Below, piece by piece: positions 22,466 to 24,332 of a stretch of DNA of 24,332 bases (positions within the stretch are counted from its first letter, which is position 1; every line of letters begins with the position of its first letter). The notes beneath the pieces are model-generated. The model did no database searches and was not told where the DNA came from. It worked only from the letters and a program-made list of their open reading frames with translations. A program made the position numbers and the translations under genes. Source of the DNA: GWB2-37-7 sp049684915 (lineage in GTDB: Bacteria > Bacillota > Clostridia > Lutisporales > Lutisporaceae); the NCBI GenBank assembly GCA_049684915.1, contig JBAVGO010000143.1, positions 1 to 24,332 on the forward strand, read 5' to 3'.

Positions 22466-23404
22466 ATGGCATATAATTTGAAAGAAGTTATGGATAAACC
22501 GGAACGTTTAAGCGGTGGACATAGGATGTGTGCGGGCTGCGGTGCACCTGTAGCGGTAAGAACGGTACTTAGAGCACTTAAACCTGAGGATCATGCTGTT
22601 TGTGGTTCAGCTACTGGCTGTCTAGAAGTATCGACCTTTATATATCCTTACACCGCATGGAAAGACTCCTTTATTCATACGGCATTTGAAAACGTAGGAG
22701 CTACAATTAGTGGTGCTGAGGCTGCATATGAAGCCATGAAACGAAAAGGTAAAATTGATGAAACCTATAAATTTATAGCATTTGGCGGTGACGGTGGTAC
22801 CTATGATATAGGGCTTCAATCCTTGTCAGGTGCTATGGAGAGGGGGCATGACATGGTGTATGTATGCTATGATAACGAAGCATACATGAACACAGGTATA
22901 CAAAGATCCTCAAGCACTCCCAAATACTCAGATACGTCAACTAGTCCTCAAGGCAGCGTTTTAGCAGGAAAACAGCAATACAAGAAGGATTTGACTGGAT
23001 TAATGGCAGCACACCGTATTCCTTATGTTGCACAAACCACATTGACCTCAAATTTTAAAGATATGTATGAAAAAGCTGAAAAGGCTATATATAAGAAAGG
23101 GCCAGCCTTTCTAAACATTATGGCACCATGCCCAAGAGGCTGGAGGTATGAAACACCAGACCTAATGCTCATTTGCAAGCTAGCAATGGAAACCTGTGTA
23201 TGGCCAGTATATGAAGTGGAGGATGGAGTTTGGAAGCTTAATTTCAAACCCAAGAAGAAGCTGCCTGTAGAAGATTATCTAAAACCGCAAGGCAGATTTA
23301 GACACTTATTTAAGAAGGGAAATGAGCACCTGATAGCAGAAATTCAACAAGATGTAGACAAAAGATGGGAAGACTTGTTGAAAAAATGCGGAGAAACAAT
23401 GTAG
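22466..23404 (+). CDS. porB: Pyruvate:ferredoxin oxidoreductase beta subunit, TPP-binding
   Basis: The 312-residue catalytic subunit binds TPP diphosphate and a [4Fe-4S] cluster. The TPP motif runs from GDGGTYDIG (108-116) to DNEAYMNTG (136-144). Cys22, Cys25, Cys52 and Cys222 (GHRMCAGCGAP, ATGCLE, APCPRGW) are the probable cluster ligands. The GHRMCAGCGAP and NTGIQRSSSTP blocks and the C-terminal tail (PVEDYLKPQGRFRHL) match pyruvate-specific enzymes rather than 2-oxoisovalerate ones. AGGAGGTGA lies 8 bases before the ATG. It is the last gene, followed by a small terminator hairpin. Close homologues act in both pyruvate breakdown and acetyl-CoA-to-pyruvate synthesis. Confidence 0.93.
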   Translation: MAYNLKEVMDKPERLSGGHRMCAGCGAPVAVRTVLRALKPEDHAVCGSATGCLEVSTFIYPYTAWKDSFIHTAFENVGATISGAEAAYEAMKRKGKIDETYKFIAFGGDGGTYDIGLQSLSGAMERGHDMVYVCYDNEAYMNTGIQRSSSTPKYSDTSTSPQGSVLAGKQQYKKDLTGLMAAHRIPYVAQTTLTSNFKDMYEKAEKAIYKKGPAFLNIMAPCPRGWRYETPDLMLICKLAMETCVWPVYEVEDGVWKLNFKPKKKLPVEDYLKPQGRFRHLFKKGNEHLIAEIQQDVDKRWEDLLKKCGETM

Positions 23405-23408
23405 CTAT

Positions 23409-23434
23409 ATAAAGCCAGTGTATGCTGGCTTTAT
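23409..23434 (+). terminator. Hairpin terminator after porB
   Basis: ATAAAGCCAG (23409-23418) pairs perfectly with CTGGCTTTAT (23425-23434) around a 6-base loop. It lies 4 bases after the stop codon and is followed by TGTTTA, a weak T-run. Confidence 0.7.
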
Positions 23435-23624
23435 TGTTTACTAATCTACACAATAAACTAAGAACTGTTTATGCTTTTCTTCTATATATATTGCGATAAA
23501 GATATATCATTAACAAAAGCAGTAATATATTTTTCTCAACATATGAATAAATGTAAATGTTTAAAAAATATATGAATGGGAAGATTATATGCATATATCT
23601 TAATATATTGAAAGGGTGAAGTTG

Positions 23625-23954
23625 ATGGAAAATATAAAAAGCTCTTTACACGTAGATCGAGATAGAATATTAATATCAAATCCTGAAAAATATGAAAGGA
23701 TAGAAATCAGAAATCTAACCTATGATGATGGCGAAGGGTTACATGGCGGATACAATGGAAATGTTATAGTAGGATATTATGCAGACAGTAAGGATGTGTT
23801 TTTCCTCTCAGCAAATAATATAGAAGAAGATGACTTTAATTCAGTGTGTGATAAGATTGAGAATATGTTTGGACAGAACCAACAACTTGTTAATTTAATG
23901 ATATACAATGGCAACAGTACAATATACAATCTAAATGAAGAGTATAATAATTGA
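23625..23954 (+). CDS. Small hypothetical protein, unrecognised
   Basis: The 109-residue protein is soluble and acidic, with no membrane segment, signal peptide or cysteine cluster (one Cys). The N-terminal half looks beta-rich (ISNPEKYERIEIRNLTY, then GGYNGNVIVGYYADSKDVFFLSA), and a helix lies around DDFNSVCDKIENMFGQ. The C-terminus is rich in Asn, Tyr and Glu. I do not recognise the family. The ATG at 23625 is preferred because AAAGGG (23611-23616) lies 8 bases before it; an in-frame GTG at 23616 overlaps that site. The gene stands alone between porB and the ribosomal RNA promoters, with no clear promoter or terminator of its own. AT-rich codon use matches the porCDAB side. Confidence 0.65.
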   Translation: MENIKSSLHVDRDRILISNPEKYERIEIRNLTYDDGEGLHGGYNGNVIVGYYADSKDVFFLSANNIEEDDFNSVCDKIENMFGQNQQLVNLMIYNGNSTIYNLNEEYNN

Positions 23955-24043
23955 GAGAAACTTCATATTTATATAATATAAGACATGACATATTATTTAA
24001 GCATCAAAAAGTAATAAAACAAAGTCAAGTGAAAAACTTACGG

Positions 24044-24073
24044 TTGACAAGATACTACAAAACATGATAGAAT
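24044..24073 (+). promoter_or_regulatory. Upstream tandem promoter of the rRNA operon
   Basis: TTGACA (24044-24049), an 18-base spacer and TAGAAT (24068-24073) make a strong vegetative promoter. It lies 109 bases upstream of a second one, the tandem arrangement common for ribosomal RNA operons in Firmicutes. Confidence 0.6.
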
Positions 24074-24152
24074 AAAATTCCTGGCTGAGCTGGGGAGCAA
24101 AACAGACAAGATAATTAAAGACATAAAAGGACAAACAAATCTAAAAATTATG

Positions 24153-24181
24153 TTGACAAACAAAACATAATTTGATATCAT
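24153..24181 (+). promoter_or_regulatory. Downstream promoter of the rRNA operon
   Basis: TTGACA (24153-24158), a 17-base spacer and TATCAT (24176-24181) form a near-consensus promoter with a start near 24188. The region upstream is rich in A/T runs, which would suit an UP element. Confidence 0.7.
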
Positions 24182-24218
24182 AGTAAAGGTCGGCGTTAGA
24201 CGCTGACAAACAAAACAT
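24154..24218 (+). repeat. 15-base direct repeat around the rRNA start site
   Basis: TGACAAACAAAACAT occurs at 24154-24168, where it includes most of the -35 box, and again at 24204-24218, after the predicted start, exactly 50 bases apart. A shorter relative, GACAAACAAAT, lies at 24130-24140. Confidence 0.6.
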
Positions 24219-24332
24219 TGATGATTTGCCGATGCAAATTCATCAATATGGTCCTTGAAAACTAAACAGTGTAACGAAACCAATAAATTAATTCTTTTGA
24301 GTAGGTTCAAACAATTAGTTGAAATCACAGAA
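24182..24332 (+). other. Leader of a 16S rRNA operon, cut by the right edge
   Basis: The transcript would begin near 24188. It contains a small hairpin (GTCGGCG / CGCTGAC, about 24190-24207) and a longer one with arms ATTGATGATTTGC (24217-24229) and GCAAATTCATCAAT (24234-24247, one bulge). Then comes GTCCTTGAAAACTAAACAG (24251-24269). This last stretch is the boxA-like antitermination sequence followed by the AAAACTAAACA motif usual shortly before 16S genes in Clostridia. No GAGTTTGATCCTGGCTCAG is present, so the mature 16S begins beyond the window. The call rests on recalled leader patterns and the promoters upstream. Confidence 0.7.

Noticed and set aside
24154..24218. Repeats in the rRNA leader as a CRISPR remnant
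   Set aside because: There are only two exact copies of 15 bases, inside a promoter region, with no spacer series or cas genes.

Overview
The window looks like a low-GC, anaerobic member of the Clostridia (Firmicutes). The grounds are AT-rich DNA with strong AGGAGG-type ribosome sites, S-layer homology and lipoprotein genes, an oxygen-sensitive glycyl radical enzyme with its activase, a four-subunit pyruvate:ferredoxin oxidoreductase, and a NupNOPQ-type nucleoside transporter. The genus cannot be told from what is here.

Layout. (1) 1-7.2 kb, accessory surface region: a 12-helix membrane protein with a LuxR-type DNA-binding tail, a small stand-alone LuxR-type protein, a coding fragment left from a lost gene, an SLH-domain secreted protein, two lipoproteins of unknown function, and an esterase. 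(2) 7.2-14.6 kb, nucleoside uptake and cleavage: uridine phosphorylase on the minus strand, divergent from a long plus-strand operon. That operon runs YczE-like membrane protein, BMP-family nucleoside-binding lipoprotein, double ABC ATPase, two permeases, GntR/FadR-type regulator. The divergent intergenic region carries good promoters both ways and a pair of direct repeats that may be operators. (3) 14.7-17.8 kb, minus strand: an operon of a Crp/Fnr-type regulator, a YjjI-family glycyl radical enzyme and its YjjW radical-SAM activase, with a 20-base near-palindrome upstream. (4) 18.0-20.2 kb: a Cache-domain chemoreceptor. (5) 20.4-23.4 kb: porCDAB, the four subunits of pyruvate:ferredoxin oxidoreductase, behind a promoter with an 18-base perfect palindrome at its predicted start site. 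(6) 23.6-24.3 kb: a small orphan gene, then two strong tandem promoters and a leader typical of a ribosomal RNA operon. The 16S gene itself would begin beyond the right edge.

How the genes may work together. The transporter would bring nucleosides in and the phosphorylase would split uridine-type nucleosides into base and sugar 1-phosphate. YjjI has no established reaction that I know of, but in E. coli yjjI-yjjW lies beside the deo (deoxynucleoside catabolism) genes. Finding it again beside nucleoside genes in a distant phylum suggests that its substrate comes from nucleoside or pentose-phosphate breakdown. Pyruvate:ferredoxin oxidoreductase could supply the low-potential electrons that the activase needs. 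This link is inference. The YjjI/YjjW/Crp unit beside the nucleoside locus is the best candidate here for an undescribed system.
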